A DNA stretch of 64,000 bases, from NCBI GenBank assembly GCA_001725155.1, contig MEFP01000006.1, forward strand, positions 310,001 through 374,000. Direction: 5' to 3'. Shown one piece after another: positions 30,501-38,512 of the stretch. The DNA comes from Lysobacteraceae bacterium SCN 69-320 (GTDB lineage: Bacteria; Pseudomonadota; Gammaproteobacteria; Xanthomonadales; Rhodanobacteraceae). The notes below the pieces were generated by a model. The model was not told the DNA's origin. It was given only the letters and a program-made list of their open reading frames with translations, and did not search any database. The position numbers and the translations under genes are program-made. How positions within the stretch are numbered: position 1 is the first letter of the stretch; every line of letters starts with the position of its first letter.

Positions 30501-32516
30501 ACCGCCGCGGCGTCCAAGACGCTGGAACTCGGCACGGCCAACGGCTATTCGCCGGTGGTCGCCAACGTCACGGCGGGCACCTTCCCGCTGGCGGTCGAAG
30601 GTTCGGCGGTGCAGGCGGTCATGCCGAACTTCGCGCCGGCCAGCAAGGCCATCACGCGCCACTGGCGCATCGACGCGCCGGCCGGCACGACGGCCGACCT
30701 GACCCTCGGCTATCTCGACGCCGACGTGCCGGTCACCGCGACCGAAGCCAACCTGCGCCTGTACAACGGTGTGCCGAATCCGCCGACGAGCTTCACCGAC
30801 CTCGGCGGTACCCTGGACACCGGCGCCAACACGGTCGCGATCAGCGCGATCAGCCAGTTCGGTTACTTCAGCCTGGCCGAAGCCGGCGGCAATACGGCCG
30901 CGGACCTCAGCATCACCAAGACCGACGGCGTGACCCAGGCCGAAACCGGCCAGACCCTGACCTACACCGTCACGGCCAGCAATCCGGGCGGCGTCGCGGT
31001 CAACGGCGCCACCGTCAGCGACACGCCGGGCGCCGACCTGACCTGCGGCAGCTGGACCTGCGCAGCCGCCGGTGGCGCGAGCTGCGGTGCGGCTTCGGGC
31101 ACGGGCAACCTGGCCGATGCGCCGAACCTGCCGGCCGGCGGTTCGGTGACCTATACGCAGCTGTGCACCGTCGCGACGGTCAGCGCCGCAGCAACCGTCA
31201 GCAACACCGCGACGGTGGCCCTGCCGGCCGGTTTCGTCGACACGACGCCGGGCAACAACTCGGCGACCGACACCGACACCTTGACCCGCCTCGTCAACGC
31301 CAGCATCACCAAGACCGACGGCAGCACGACGACGAGCCCGGGCGCGCCGATCACCTACACGATCGTGGCCGGCAACAGCGGCCCGAACACGGCGACGACG
31401 ACGGTCAGCGACACCTTCACCGGCGCGCTGACCGGCTGCACCTGGACCTGCGCAGCGAGCAGCGGCAGCTGCGGTGCACCGAGCGGCAGCGGCAACATCG
31501 CCGACGTCGGCAGCATCCAGACAGGCGGCAACCTGACCTATACCGCGAGCTGCACCGTCTCGCCGAGCGCATCGGGCACCCTGACCAACGTCGCCACCGT
31601 CGCCGTCGGCAGCGGCGAGCGCGACACCAACACGGCCAACAACAGCGCGACCGACGTCGACACTGTCGTGATGCTGCCGGACGTGGCGGTGACGATGACC
31701 GACAACCGCCAGTACGTTCGCATCGGCGATTCGCTGAACTACGTCATCGTCGTGTCCAACCCGAGCGGCGGCATGTCGGCGTCGGCCGTCGTCGACGACG
31801 TGCTGCCGGCCGGTCTCGGCAGCGGTTCCTGGACCTGCACGCCGACCGGCGGCGCGACCTGTGCCGCCGGCACGGGCAACACGCTGCACGACACGCCGAA
31901 CCTGCCGGCGGGCAGCCAGGTGTCCTACGTCTACTCGGCCACCGTGGTGCCGGGCGCTGCCAACGACCACATCAACAACTCGGTCACGGCGCTCGTCAAC
32001 GGCGATCCGAATACGTCCAACAACACGGCGCTCGACGACGACATCGTCGTGATCTTCAAGAACGGCTTCGAAAGCGCGCCGGTCACCCTGATTCCGCTGA
32101 GCGCCGGCACCGCCGACGGCCCTGCGGCAGGTCGCCTGCGCGTCGATCCGCAGCTGCTCGCAGGCCTGGGTCTGAATCCGGTCGTCGTGGCCAGCGGTGT
32201 CGATGCGGCAGGTGCCGAGCTGTTCGCGCTCGAACTCGCGCGCTTCAACGGCCAGTTCGTGCTGCGCAGCGTGCTGCGCGATGCGAACGGCCTGGCCGAA
32301 CGCAGCGCCTGGCTCGCGGTCGATCCGACCCAGACGGCGATCGAGTTCACCTGGCAGGCCGCCGGCAACGATGCCGCCGACGGCTATCTGCGCCTCGCGG
32401 TCGGCTCGGCGTTCCAGCTCAGCGGCGACCGCCGCGCGCCGGTGCACCTGAGCAGTCTGCGCGTGCCGCAGCAGCAGGGCGTGGCCTGGGTCAGCCTGAT
32501 CGGCAGCAGCAACTGA
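27531..32516 (+). CDS. Large secreted protein: FN3, G8-like, beta-helix-like region and three DUF11 repeats
   Basis: This 1661-residue protein has a signal peptide cleaved near GQAS (about 24). Residues 40-285 form a beta-rich domain with INENGVLRLG. A fibronectin type III domain follows (about 287-376), then a G8-like segment starting GGNWSNPATWAGG (about 384). A long Asn/Thr/Gly-rich region of probable beta-helix runs to about 1115. Three DUF11-type repeats begin near 1124, 1255 and 1383 (opening D/N-x-SITKTDG or VAVTMTD). The motif IFKNGFES (about 1507) precedes a final domain of about 150 residues. It is probably a cell-surface or released adhesin-like protein. No LPXTG or autotransporter barrel is present, so the export route is unclear. 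Confidence 0.85.
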   Translation: MSNRLSLLGGLALALAASAGQASTVVGAEAFTSAAIKTTVSAEEAAPALPFAPTLASNYAFTTSVTGSLADMSSGTTQLLAGNIDDTASALTNIGFGFIFQGVRYTQFSINENGVLRLGATAQTGSPYQPLAQANLPIITAYGADQRTHTGDGKVHFRVDGSAPSRTLIVEWLNNQSNFNTGGTADLTYQVQLHETTGVIDFVYGSMTMSTAGGSDPNSNKPNIGFSSSNVAGAVGSVTAPAATEPTFNGSSATATANVYSAGPITALTSAANGARRTMTFTPPAVGPDAPTGLNFSPVTPTALTLNWTDSPNELSYGIFRSLDGVTYTQVGAAAQNATSFAVTGLSPSTNYFWQVVAFGEGVGSTPLAGTQATPAPGNVVSTGVGGNWSNPATWAGGVLPTLTDSVTIAAGATVIIDTAATAYSVNVANTATLRWDATAARTLVVDTAVTNDGTFDTPATGTITAHVLTVGTDLTNNGTLDFSTNGNTAGAGITFTGANNSSFGGSGVTTDVRTVTINKGTASTNVLELNPANFTVQGVATDVAGFATLTNGMLKLSGSFPLTNRVFTTAGYTIGANAGFWLNNPNATVAAQNGSPTVAGRLRVSQGTYNIGTATGNSMGFSAGSNITVEGGAINTAGRFGVASSSNAITYTQSGGTITVNTAGNTSTTLASYDLGTNTASTIAISGGTAVVQLASTAASGPRDYRNQAGGGVAGISGGTVQFGNAASGAAKTFNAAGVFPSVVVNTTSGNHSVNMLAPSVYNNLTGNLTINTGGTFSTGTAAFLFYGDTITNNGTLNSSGTGTQFIVFRPTTNVLYQGTGTMTAPMTSLSLQNDLNFTIDPATSGIVATRINFFSGNVVNANKLTLGNNASAVIQIGNSTTPTAGGSFDVAPNFNLGSGTQTLLYLRTPASLTTGFEVNPARVLSTMTYDDDNASHALTVAGGDISVSGTLALTNGRVVTGASKLSVAGTATVTRTTGYVDGTLAKTFTAAASKTLELGTANGYSPVVANVTAGTFPLAVEGSAVQAVMPNFAPASKAITRHWRIDAPAGTTADLTLGYLDADVPVTATEANLRLYNGVPNPPTSFTDLGGTLDTGANTVAISAISQFGYFSLAEAGGNTAADLSITKTDGVTQAETGQTLTYTVTASNPGGVAVNGATVSDTPGADLTCGSWTCAAAGGASCGAASGTGNLADAPNLPAGGSVTYTQLCTVATVSAAATVSNTATVALPAGFVDTTPGNNSATDTDTLTRLVNASITKTDGSTTTSPGAPITYTIVAGNSGPNTATTTVSDTFTGALTGCTWTCAASSGSCGAPSGSGNIADVGSIQTGGNLTYTASCTVSPSASGTLTNVATVAVGSGERDTNTANNSATDVDTVVMLPDVAVTMTDNRQYVRIGDSLNYVIVVSNPSGGMSASAVVDDVLPAGLGSGSWTCTPTGGATCAAGTGNTLHDTPNLPAGSQVSYVYSATVVPGAANDHINNSVTALVNGDPNTSNNTALDDDIVVIFKNGFESAPVTLIPLSAGTADGPAAGRLRVDPQLLAGLGLNPVVVASGVDAAGAELFALELARFNGQFVLRSVLRDANGLAERSAWLAVDPTQTAIEFTWQAAGNDAADGYLRLAVGSAFQLSGDRRAPVHLSSLRVPQQQGVAWVSLIGSSN

Positions 32517-32541
32517 TACGCAATCGCTGGTGAGTGATCTG

Positions 32542-32573
32542 GAGCCCGGGCTTGTCCCGGGCTCTTTTTTTTT
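32542..32573 (+). terminator. Strong intrinsic terminator of the large secreted protein gene
   Basis: A perfect 9-bp stem GAGCCCGGG/CCCGGGCTC with a five-base loop is followed by nine T residues, 26 bp past the stop at 32516. This is the clearest Rho-independent terminator in the window. Confidence 0.93.
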
Positions 32574-32833
32574 GGTTCTTCACCCAACACCGGGGAATGC
32601 CGCGCGGATTTTGAGGAAGAAGTACCCGTCATCGCGCCTGCCGTCCGCGTTGATCTGCGTATGCCCGGTGCTCATGTTGCAGGCGCAGCGGCGGCGCGGG
32701 ATCCGGATACTTCAAGGCGCGGCAAGCAGGCAGACCTGCATCGGGGGCAGACCAAGGTCTCGGCGCCGTCGGCCACGACAGCCGGGCGGCTGGCTTACAA
32801 TGGCGGTCTTTTCGTCAGTCAACGCCAGCGACC

Positions 32834-34348
32834 GTGAGCACGATCCAGCAGGAAGACTTCATCCAGAGCATCGCCGATGCGCTGCAGTACATTTCGTACT
32901 ACCACCCGGTCGACTACATCAGGAACCTCGCCGCGGCTTACGAGCGCGAAGAGTCGCCGGCCGCGCGCGACGCGATGGCGCAGATCCTGATCAACTCGCG
33001 GCTCTGCGCCGAGGGGCATCGGCCGATCTGCCAGGACACCGGCATCGTGACGGTGTTCCTGAACATCGGCATGAACGTGCGCTGGAATGCCACGCTCAGC
33101 GTCGAGGACATGGTCAACGAAGGCGTGCGCCGCGCCTACAACCACCCGGACAACAAGCTGCGCGCCTCGGTGCTGGCCGATCCGGCGGGCAAGCGCAGCA
33201 ACACGCGCGACAACACGCCGGCCGTGGTCAACATGCGCGTCGTCCCCGGCGACGAGGTCGAGGTCACTGTCGCGGCCAAGGGCGGCGGCTCGGAGGCGAA
33301 GTCCAAGTTCGCGATGCTCAACCCGTCGGACTCCATCGTCGACTGGGTGCTCAAGACCGTACCGACCATGGGCGCGGGCTGGTGCCCGCCGGGCATGCTC
33401 GGCATCGGCATAGGCGGCACCGCGGAAAAGGCCATGCTGCTGGCGAAAGAGGCCCTGATGGAGCCGATCGACATCCAGGACCTGATCGCGCGCGGTCCGA
33501 GTACGCGGGCCGAGGAACTGCGCATCGAGCTCTATGACAAGGTCAATGCACTGGGCATAGGCGCCCAGGGGCTGGGCGGCCTGACGACGGTGCTCGACGT
33601 CAAGGTGCTCGACTATCCGACCCACGCGGCCAACCTGCCGGTCGCGATGATTCCGAACTGCGCGGCCACGCGGCATGCGCATTTCGTGCTCGACGGCTCC
33701 GGCCCGGTGACGCTGGACCCGCCCTCGCTGGAGGACTGGCCGCAGCTGACCTACGACGCGTCCAAGGGCCGCCGCGTGAACCTCGACACGATCACGCGCG
33801 AGGAGGTGGCGAGCTGGAAGCCCGGCGAGGTCGTCCTGCTCAACGGCAAGCTGCTGACCGGTCGCGACGCGGCGCACAAGCGCATGATCGACATGTTGAA
33901 CCGCGGTGAAAAACTGCCAGTGGATTTCAACAACCGCTTCATCTACTACGTCGGCCCGGTCGATCCGGTGCGCGACGAGGTCGTCGGTCCGGCCGGCCCG
34001 ACCACGGCCACGCGCATGGACAAGTTCACGCGCCAGATGCTGGAGCAGACCGGTCTGCTCGGCATGGTCGGCAAGTCCGAGCGCGGCCCGGCCGCGATCG
34101 AGGCGATCCGCGACAACCGGGCCGTCTATCTGATGGCCGTCGGCGGCGCCGCCTATCTCGTGTCCAAGGCGATCAAGGCTGCGCGCGTGCTCGCGTTCGA
34201 GGACCTCGGCATGGAGGCGATCTACGAGTTCGAGGTCAAGGACATGCCGGTCACCGTCGCCGTCGACAGCAGCGGAAGCTCGGTGCACCAGACCGGCCCG
34301 CGCGAATGGCAGGCGCGCATCGGCAAGATCCCGGTCGTCGTGGCCTGA
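32834..34348 (+). CDS. fumA: Class I fumarate hydratase (iron-sulfur)
   Basis: This 504-residue protein is a single-chain class I fumarase, interconverting fumarate and malate in the citric acid cycle with a labile [4Fe-4S] cluster. Candidate cluster ligands are Cys in RPICQDTG (residue 66), GWCPPG and PNCAATRHAHF. The alpha-type region (1-290) carries GMNVRWNATLSVEDMVNEG, and the C-terminal beta-type region has GPTTATRMD. It starts with GTG at 32834. Whether an oxygen-stable class II enzyme also exists cannot be seen here. No operon partner is adjacent. Confidence 0.93.
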   Translation: MSTIQQEDFIQSIADALQYISYYHPVDYIRNLAAAYEREESPAARDAMAQILINSRLCAEGHRPICQDTGIVTVFLNIGMNVRWNATLSVEDMVNEGVRRAYNHPDNKLRASVLADPAGKRSNTRDNTPAVVNMRVVPGDEVEVTVAAKGGGSEAKSKFAMLNPSDSIVDWVLKTVPTMGAGWCPPGMLGIGIGGTAEKAMLLAKEALMEPIDIQDLIARGPSTRAEELRIELYDKVNALGIGAQGLGGLTTVLDVKVLDYPTHAANLPVAMIPNCAATRHAHFVLDGSGPVTLDPPSLEDWPQLTYDASKGRRVNLDTITREEVASWKPGEVVLLNGKLLTGRDAAHKRMIDMLNRGEKLPVDFNNRFIYYVGPVDPVRDEVVGPAGPTTATRMDKFTRQMLEQTGLLGMVGKSERGPAAIEAIRDNRAVYLMAVGGAAYLVSKAIKAARVLAFEDLGMEAIYEFEVKDMPVTVAVDSSGSSVHQTGPREWQARIGKIPVVVA

Positions 34349-34380
34349 GGCTGTCGAACCAGAACGGCGGCAATGGCGCC

Positions 34381-34583
34381 GCCGTAGGTTGCCGGTGAGC
34401 GCAGCGAACCGCAACGTCGAGGAGTCATCGCTGCGAAAAACCGTCATCGAAGCCGTGTCGAGGAATCATCCCTGCGAAAAGCCGCTGTCGAAGCCGTCGC
34501 AGCGAAATCCTTCGCCCGGGGTTCGCCGAGTCGTCGGCGGTGTGATGTTGCGGTTCGCTGCGCTCACCACAACCTACGCCGCC
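34381..34583. repeat. MITE/REP-like palindromic element after fumA
   Basis: Perfect 22-bp inverted arms (34394-34415 and 34547-34568) extend outward through GTAGGTTG/CAACCTAC to about 34381 and 34583. The interior holds a direct repeat: GTCGAGGAGTCATCGCTGCG at 34416 recurs near 34457 as GTCGAGGAATCATCCCTGCG. No transposase is present. It lies between convergent fumA and the hydrolase gene. Confidence 0.75.
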
Positions 34584-34601
34584 GGTTTCATGGCGCGGTC
34601 G

Positions 34602-35480
34602 TCAACGGATGCCGGCCAGCCACTCCACGATGCGCCGCACGACCGGCTCGGGTTCGCGCAGCCACTCGAAATGGCCGGCGCGGCCGCCGCCGAATTCGCC
34701 GTCGTCGATCGTGTCGCGGCGCAGTTGCAGCTGCGGCAGCTTGGCCAGCAGGTGCTCCAGCGAGGCCGCCGGCGCATAGGCGTCGCTGCGCAGGCGCAGC
34801 GCGAGGGCCGGCACGGCAACCTCGCGCAGGCGCGCCTGCGCGTCGAAGTCGATGCGGGCAGGACGGTAGTCGCCGCCGCGCGCGCTGGCGGCCCAGTCCT
34901 GCATGACGCCGCGTGCTTCGCGGCCGGCGAAGCCGGTGCGTTCGCCCGGGAAATAGCCGCACAGCGCGGCCAGCGCGCGGAACCAGAACGCCGCGGCGAA
35001 CAGGCCGGCCTTGTGCCAGCCCGGAAACGTGCGCCACCAGGGATGGCCGCTGCCGACCAGCACATAGCCGGCGTAGTCGGCCGGATCGCGCGCCAGCGCC
35101 AGCGCCGCCAGCTGCGCGCCCAGGCTGTGGCCGCCGATGATCCAGCGCCGCGACGGAAACGCCGCCGCCAGGGCCGCGCGGGATGCGGCGATGTCGCGCA
35201 GCAGCTCGGCATAACCCCAGTTGCAGTCGCGCGCGGCACGCCGGTTACTGGATTCCAGGCCGCGCCATTCGTGCAGCGCGACGCTACCGCCGCACTCGGC
35301 CAGCGCCGCGGCGAAATGACGGTATTTGCGCGCCGGCACGCCGAGGGCTGGCAGCCAGAGCAGGCCGACGGGGCCGGGCGCGGTACCGGCGGCGAGCAGC
35401 AACTGGGCTTCGTGACCGTCGCCGCTGGCGACGCGCAGGAATTCGGGCGCCGGAAGCGGCGCGGCAGACGGGGAGGGCAT
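34602..35480 (-). CDS. Alpha/beta hydrolase, serine type
   Basis: This 292-residue protein has an alpha/beta hydrolase fold. The nucleophile elbow is GGHSLGAQ, a probable oxyanion-hole strand is WLPALGVPARKY, and the late His is in GRAGHFEWL, giving a Ser-Asp-His triad with an Asp likely in LRSDAYAP. The extended CGGSVALHEWRGLESSNRR region resembles short-chain esterase or acyltransferase-like hydrolases. The substrate is unknown. The ATG at 35480 is the last one before the conserved start; the frame is open upstream into the cspA promoter region and is not coding-like there. Confidence 0.85.
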   Translation of the reverse strand: MPSPSAAPLPAPEFLRVASGDGHEAQLLLAAGTAPGPVGLLWLPALGVPARKYRHFAAALAECGGSVALHEWRGLESSNRRAARDCNWGYAELLRDIAASRAALAAAFPSRRWIIGGHSLGAQLAALALARDPADYAGYVLVGSGHPWWRTFPGWHKAGLFAAAFWFRALAALCGYFPGERTGFAGREARGVMQDWAASARGGDYRPARIDFDAQARLREVAVPALALRLRSDAYAPAASLEHLLAKLPQLQLRRDTIDDGEFGGGRAGHFEWLREPEPVVRRIVEWLAGIR

Positions 35481-35542
35481 GGCCGGATGGTAGCCCAGCC
35501 GGTCCCGGGCTGACGATCCGGTCGGTTGCCATTCAGTCACTG

Positions 35543-35571
35543 TCGATTTTGTTAAAAAGCTTGAGTAGACT
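35543..35571 (+). promoter_or_regulatory. Possible cspA promoter
   Basis: In the only AT-rich patch before cspA, TCGATT (35543-35548) and TAGACT (35566-35571) are 17 bases apart, a weak sigma-70 pair. This would give a leader of about 135 bases, in line with the long untranslated leaders of cold-shock genes. The match to consensus is modest. Confidence 0.35.
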
Positions 35572-35711
35572 GGCCCGGCTGTGTTTGCACGGTCTGAACA
35601 TCTGACCCGATGCCAGCCGATCGGTCGATCCGCTTCATCGCTTTGTCTCGAGCCCTGCAACCAGTAAGCCGACGGCATGCCGTCTATGTTTCAAGCTTGG
35701 GAGAGCGTTTC

Positions 35712-35921
35712 ATGTCGGATCGTGAGGTTGGTACCGTTAAGTGGTTCAACGATGCCAAGGGGTTTGGCTTCATTGCGCGTGAGAATGGCCAGGACGTCTT
35801 CGTGCACTTCCGCGCAATTACCGGAACCGGATTCAAGAGTCTGCAGGAAGGCCAGAAGGTCAGCTTCAAGGTCGTGCAGGGCCAGAAGGGCCTGCAGGCC
35901 GACGAAGTCAGCCCGGTCTGA
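35712..35921 (+). CDS. cspA: Cold-shock-domain protein (CspA family)
   Basis: This 69-residue protein is one cold-shock domain with RNP1 KGFGFI and RNP2 VFVHF, preceded by GTVKWFND. It binds single-stranded RNA and DNA and acts as an RNA chaperone. Length fits the family exactly. The ATG at 35712 has GGGAGAG upstream. A long leader and a strong downstream terminator make it a single-gene unit; whether it is cold-inducible cannot be told from sequence. Confidence 0.95.
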   Translation: MSDREVGTVKWFNDAKGFGFIARENGQDVFVHFRAITGTGFKSLQEGQKVSFKVVQGQKGLQADEVSPV

Positions 35922-35949
35922 CCGCGACACGCGTTGCCAGGGGAATCCG

Positions 35950-35979
35950 AACGCCACGAAGTGATTCGTGGCGTTTTTT
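35950..35979 (+). terminator. Intrinsic terminator of cspA
   Basis: An 11-bp perfect stem AACGCCACGAA/TTCGTGGCGTT with a GTGA loop runs into a T-tract, 28 bp after the cspA stop. Confidence 0.92.
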
Positions 35980-36162
35980 ATTGGCCGTGGGCGGCCCCGG
36001 CAGGCAGTTGAAAGCGCCTGCCGCGCGACCCTGGACTGGATCGCATGGGCAGCAATCGCGCAGGCGACGGATTCCGCAAGGATGTGCGCCGCCGGCGCTG
36101 CGCGCCGTTCGATTGAGAAAAGGGCATCTTTCCCCTTCTCGACAACCCGTCAGGAGACGCCG

Positions 36163-37032
36163 ATGAGCGACAGCATGATCCGTATCGAACCGCGCATCCA
36201 CGACCTCGGCGGCGGGCTCGTCGTGCGTCGCGCGCTGCCGCACCGGCTGGCGCGCTCGGTGGGGCCGTTCGTGTTCTTCGACGAGTTCGGCCCGCTGCAG
36301 GTGCCGCCCGGCGGCGGCACCGACGTGCGGCCGCATCCGCACATCGGCCTGGCCACGATCACCTATCTGCTGGCCGGCCGCATGATGCATCGCGACAGCC
36401 TCGGCACCGTGCAGGAGATCCGCCCCGGCGACGTCAATCTCATGAGTGCCGGCCGCGGCATCGTCCATTCCGAGCGCGGCACCGAGCAGGCGCATGCGCA
36501 GGGCCAGTTCCTGCACGGTCTGCAGACCTGGGTCGCGCTGCCGCAGGCGCAGGAAGATTCACCGCCGTGGTTCCGCCACTACGCCGGCGCCGATCTGCCG
36601 CGGCTGCAGCGGCCCGGTGTGGCGCTGCACCTGCTGATCGGCCGCGCCTACGGCGCCGAGTCGCCGGTGGACGCGCCGTCGCCGACCCTGTACGTGCTCG
36701 TCGACGCGCAGGCCGGCGCCGAGCACGCGATCGAGGCCGACTATCCGGAACGCGCGCTGTATGTCGTCGACGGCAGCATCGAGGTCGACGGCCAGGTCGT
36801 CGCGCGCAACGAACTTGCCGTGCTGCCGGCCGGTGCCGCGCATTTCCGCGCGACGGCCGACAGCCGCATCGCGCTGGTCGGCGGCGAGCCGCTGGACGGG
36901 CCGCGCCATCTCTGGTGGAACTTCGTCGCGACCACGCGCGAGCGCATCGAGGCCGCCAAGGAGGCCTGGCGCGAACAGCGCTTTGCGCCGGTGCCCGACG
37001 AGACCGAGTTCATTCCGCTGCCCGAGCACTGA
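36163..37032 (+). CDS. Pirin family protein
   Basis: This 289-residue bicupin matches pirins. The N-terminal cupin carries metal ligands in RPHPHIGLATITYLLAG and HSERG, preceded by FVFFDEFGP. Pirins are iron-binding proteins with quercetinase activity in some cases and regulatory roles in others; which applies here is unknown. The ATG at 36163 has AGGAG eight bases upstream. It converges with the CqsA-like gene, and a symmetrical terminator lies between. Confidence 0.92.
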   Translation: MSDSMIRIEPRIHDLGGGLVVRRALPHRLARSVGPFVFFDEFGPLQVPPGGGTDVRPHPHIGLATITYLLAGRMMHRDSLGTVQEIRPGDVNLMSAGRGIVHSERGTEQAHAQGQFLHGLQTWVALPQAQEDSPPWFRHYAGADLPRLQRPGVALHLLIGRAYGAESPVDAPSPTLYVLVDAQAGAEHAIEADYPERALYVVDGSIEVDGQVVARNELAVLPAGAAHFRATADSRIALVGGEPLDGPRHLWWNFVATTRERIEAAKEAWREQRFAPVPDETEFIPLPEH

Positions 37033-37045
37033 TGCGCCGGTACAG

Positions 37046-37075
37046 CGAAAAGGCGGCCGTCCGGCCGCCTTTTCG
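37046..37075. terminator. Bidirectional terminator between pirin and cqsA
   Basis: A 13-bp perfect stem (CGAAAAGGCGGCC with its complement) and four-base loop are flanked by A and T runs, so the hairpin reads as an intrinsic terminator from either side. It lies between two convergent stops (37032 and 37093). Confidence 0.9.
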
Positions 37076-37092
37076 TTTCAGGCCGCCGCGGG

Positions 37093-38382
37093 TCAGGCGA
37101 CCTCGACCATCACCTCCGGCTTGCTCGCGTTACGCCGCTCGCGCCGCGTCGCGCTCCATTCGGCCAGTTCGACCTTGTCGCGCAGCCGCGCGCAGGCGTC
37201 GACGAGCCGGGCCACGGCCGCGTCGTCGAGGCCGGCATGCAGGGTCAGGCGCAGCAGTGCGCGGTTCTTGGCCGTGGCCGGCGCGCAGAAGATCGAGCCG
37301 AACACGTTTTCCGCCTCGAACTGGTCACGCACGCGCATGACGGCCGCTTCGCTGCCGACTTCCAGCGCGATGATCTGCTCGCTGCCTTCGCGGATCGGAT
37401 AGCCCAGCTCCAGCAGCGCCTCGCGCACGCGCCGCGTCACATGCTGCAGGCGCGCGCGGCGCCAGCCTTCGCGCTGGATCACCTGATGGGCGGCGTCGAT
37501 GCTGGCGAGCTCCTGCGGCAGCAGCGCCGAGGAGAAGATCGCCGGCAGCGACTCGAACGCGAAATACGGCTTGAAGCGCCGGCTGCAGCTGATCAGGCCG
37601 GCGCGAGCGCAGTAGGCCTTGGCCAGGCTCGCGGTCACGAAATGCACGCGGTCGGTCAGCCCCAGGCTGGCGACGAGCCCTTCGCCATGCACGCCGTGCG
37701 TGCCCAGCGAATGCGATTCGTCGACGACGAAGATGCAGCCGTGGCGCTGCGCGATCGCGGCGAATTCGGCCAGCGGACAGAGGCTGCCGTTGGTGCTGTA
37801 GATCGAGTCGACCAGCACGACGCCGGGGCCGTGGCGCAGCACCTGACGCTCGAGGTATTCCGGATCGTTGTGATAGACCGGCACGGCCTGCGCGCCGGCG
37901 GCGCGGATGCCTTCCCAGAGCGAGGTGTGCGCCAGCATGTCGATGTAGACCGGCGTGCGTTCGCCGGCCAGGCTCTGCACGAGTCCGACGTTGGCGACAT
38001 AGCCCGACTGGCACAGGATGGTTTCTTCGCTGCCGAGCGCCAGCGCGAGCTCGCGTTCGAGCACGTGCAGCGGCTCGTCCTCCTGCTGCAGGAACAGGCT
38101 CGACATCATCGCGCCGTTGCCGTCGAGGGCCAGCGCCGCGCGCTGCGCTTCGATGATGTCCGGATGGCGCGTCAGCGCGAGGTAGTCGTTGCTCTGCAGG
38201 TGCAGCGCATTCGCGCCGGGCCGCAGGCCGCGCAGGATGTGGCGCCCGCCCCAGCCGGCCTGGACGCGCTCGTTGTGGAAGCGTTCGACGCGCTGGCGTG
38301 CGAATTCCGGCAGTTCCGGCGCCGGGGCCGGGCGCAGTGGCGGGAAGGAAGGAGTGACGACGGACGGGAAGGAAATACTCAT
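37093..38382 (-). CDS. cqsA: CqsA/LqsA-like alpha-hydroxyketone autoinducer synthase
   Basis: This 429-residue PLP-dependent alpha-oxoamine-synthase-type enzyme resembles Vibrio CqsA over nearly its full length. Shared stretches, compared from memory, include LQSNDYLAL, QSGYVANVGL, YID.LAH.SLWEG, HGPG...VDSIYST, VDESHSLGTHG and TASLAK, whose Lys would bind PLP; PAIFSS and VFGS.FC.PAT.KN near the end also match. CqsA condenses an acyl-CoA with an amino acid to make a precursor of alpha-hydroxyketone signals. I use the ATG at 38382 because GAGAGG lies nine bases upstream; an ATG at 38415 would add 11 residues. 8-amino-7-oxononanoate synthase (BioF) is the main alternative, but the kinase and regulator beside it argue for signalling. 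Confidence 0.88.
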   Translation of the reverse strand: MSISFPSVVTPSFPPLRPAPAPELPEFARQRVERFHNERVQAGWGGRHILRGLRPGANALHLQSNDYLALTRHPDIIEAQRAALALDGNGAMMSSLFLQQEDEPLHVLERELALALGSEETILCQSGYVANVGLVQSLAGERTPVYIDMLAHTSLWEGIRAAGAQAVPVYHNDPEYLERQVLRHGPGVVLVDSIYSTNGSLCPLAEFAAIAQRHGCIFVVDESHSLGTHGVHGEGLVASLGLTDRVHFVTASLAKAYCARAGLISCSRRFKPYFAFESLPAIFSSALLPQELASIDAAHQVIQREGWRRARLQHVTRRVREALLELGYPIREGSEQIIALEVGSEAAVMRVRDQFEAENVFGSIFCAPATAKNRALLRLTLHAGLDDAAVARLVDACARLRDKVELAEWSATRRERRNASKPEVMVEVA

Positions 38383-38455
38383 GACTGCAAACCTCTCACG
38401 GGAGTTATGGACCAAGCCGTTCCCTGGCTGGCTGCGGTGGCTGCCGCAGCGGGAC

Positions 38456-38479
38456 GACCGGCCCGGCCATGGGCCGGTC
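38456..38479 (-). promoter_or_regulatory. Hairpin in the lqsR-cqsA intercistronic gap
   Basis: GACCGGCCC (38456-38464) and GGGCCGGTC (38471-38479) form a perfect 9-bp stem with a six-base loop, 33 bases past the regulator stop and about 75 bases before the cqsA start. There is no U-tract, so it may stabilise or attenuate mRNA rather than end it. Confidence 0.5.
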
Positions 38480-38512
38480 GGAATCGAGAGGTTTCGCGGT
38501 GGTGCCGCTTGA

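Noticed and set aside
27546..32447. A 1633-codon open frame on the minus strand opposite the large secreted protein
   Set aside because: It is Arg/Ala/Gly/His-rich without domains, signal or ribosome-binding site. Opposite-strand openness is expected in GC-rich DNA with biased codons, and the plus strand has clear domains and a terminator.
37093..38382. Biotin synthesis gene bioF
   Set aside because: No other bio gene is adjacent. Motifs such as LQSNDYLAL and VDESHSLGTHG plus SLWEG follow CqsA as I recall it, and the neighbours are a kinase and regulator.
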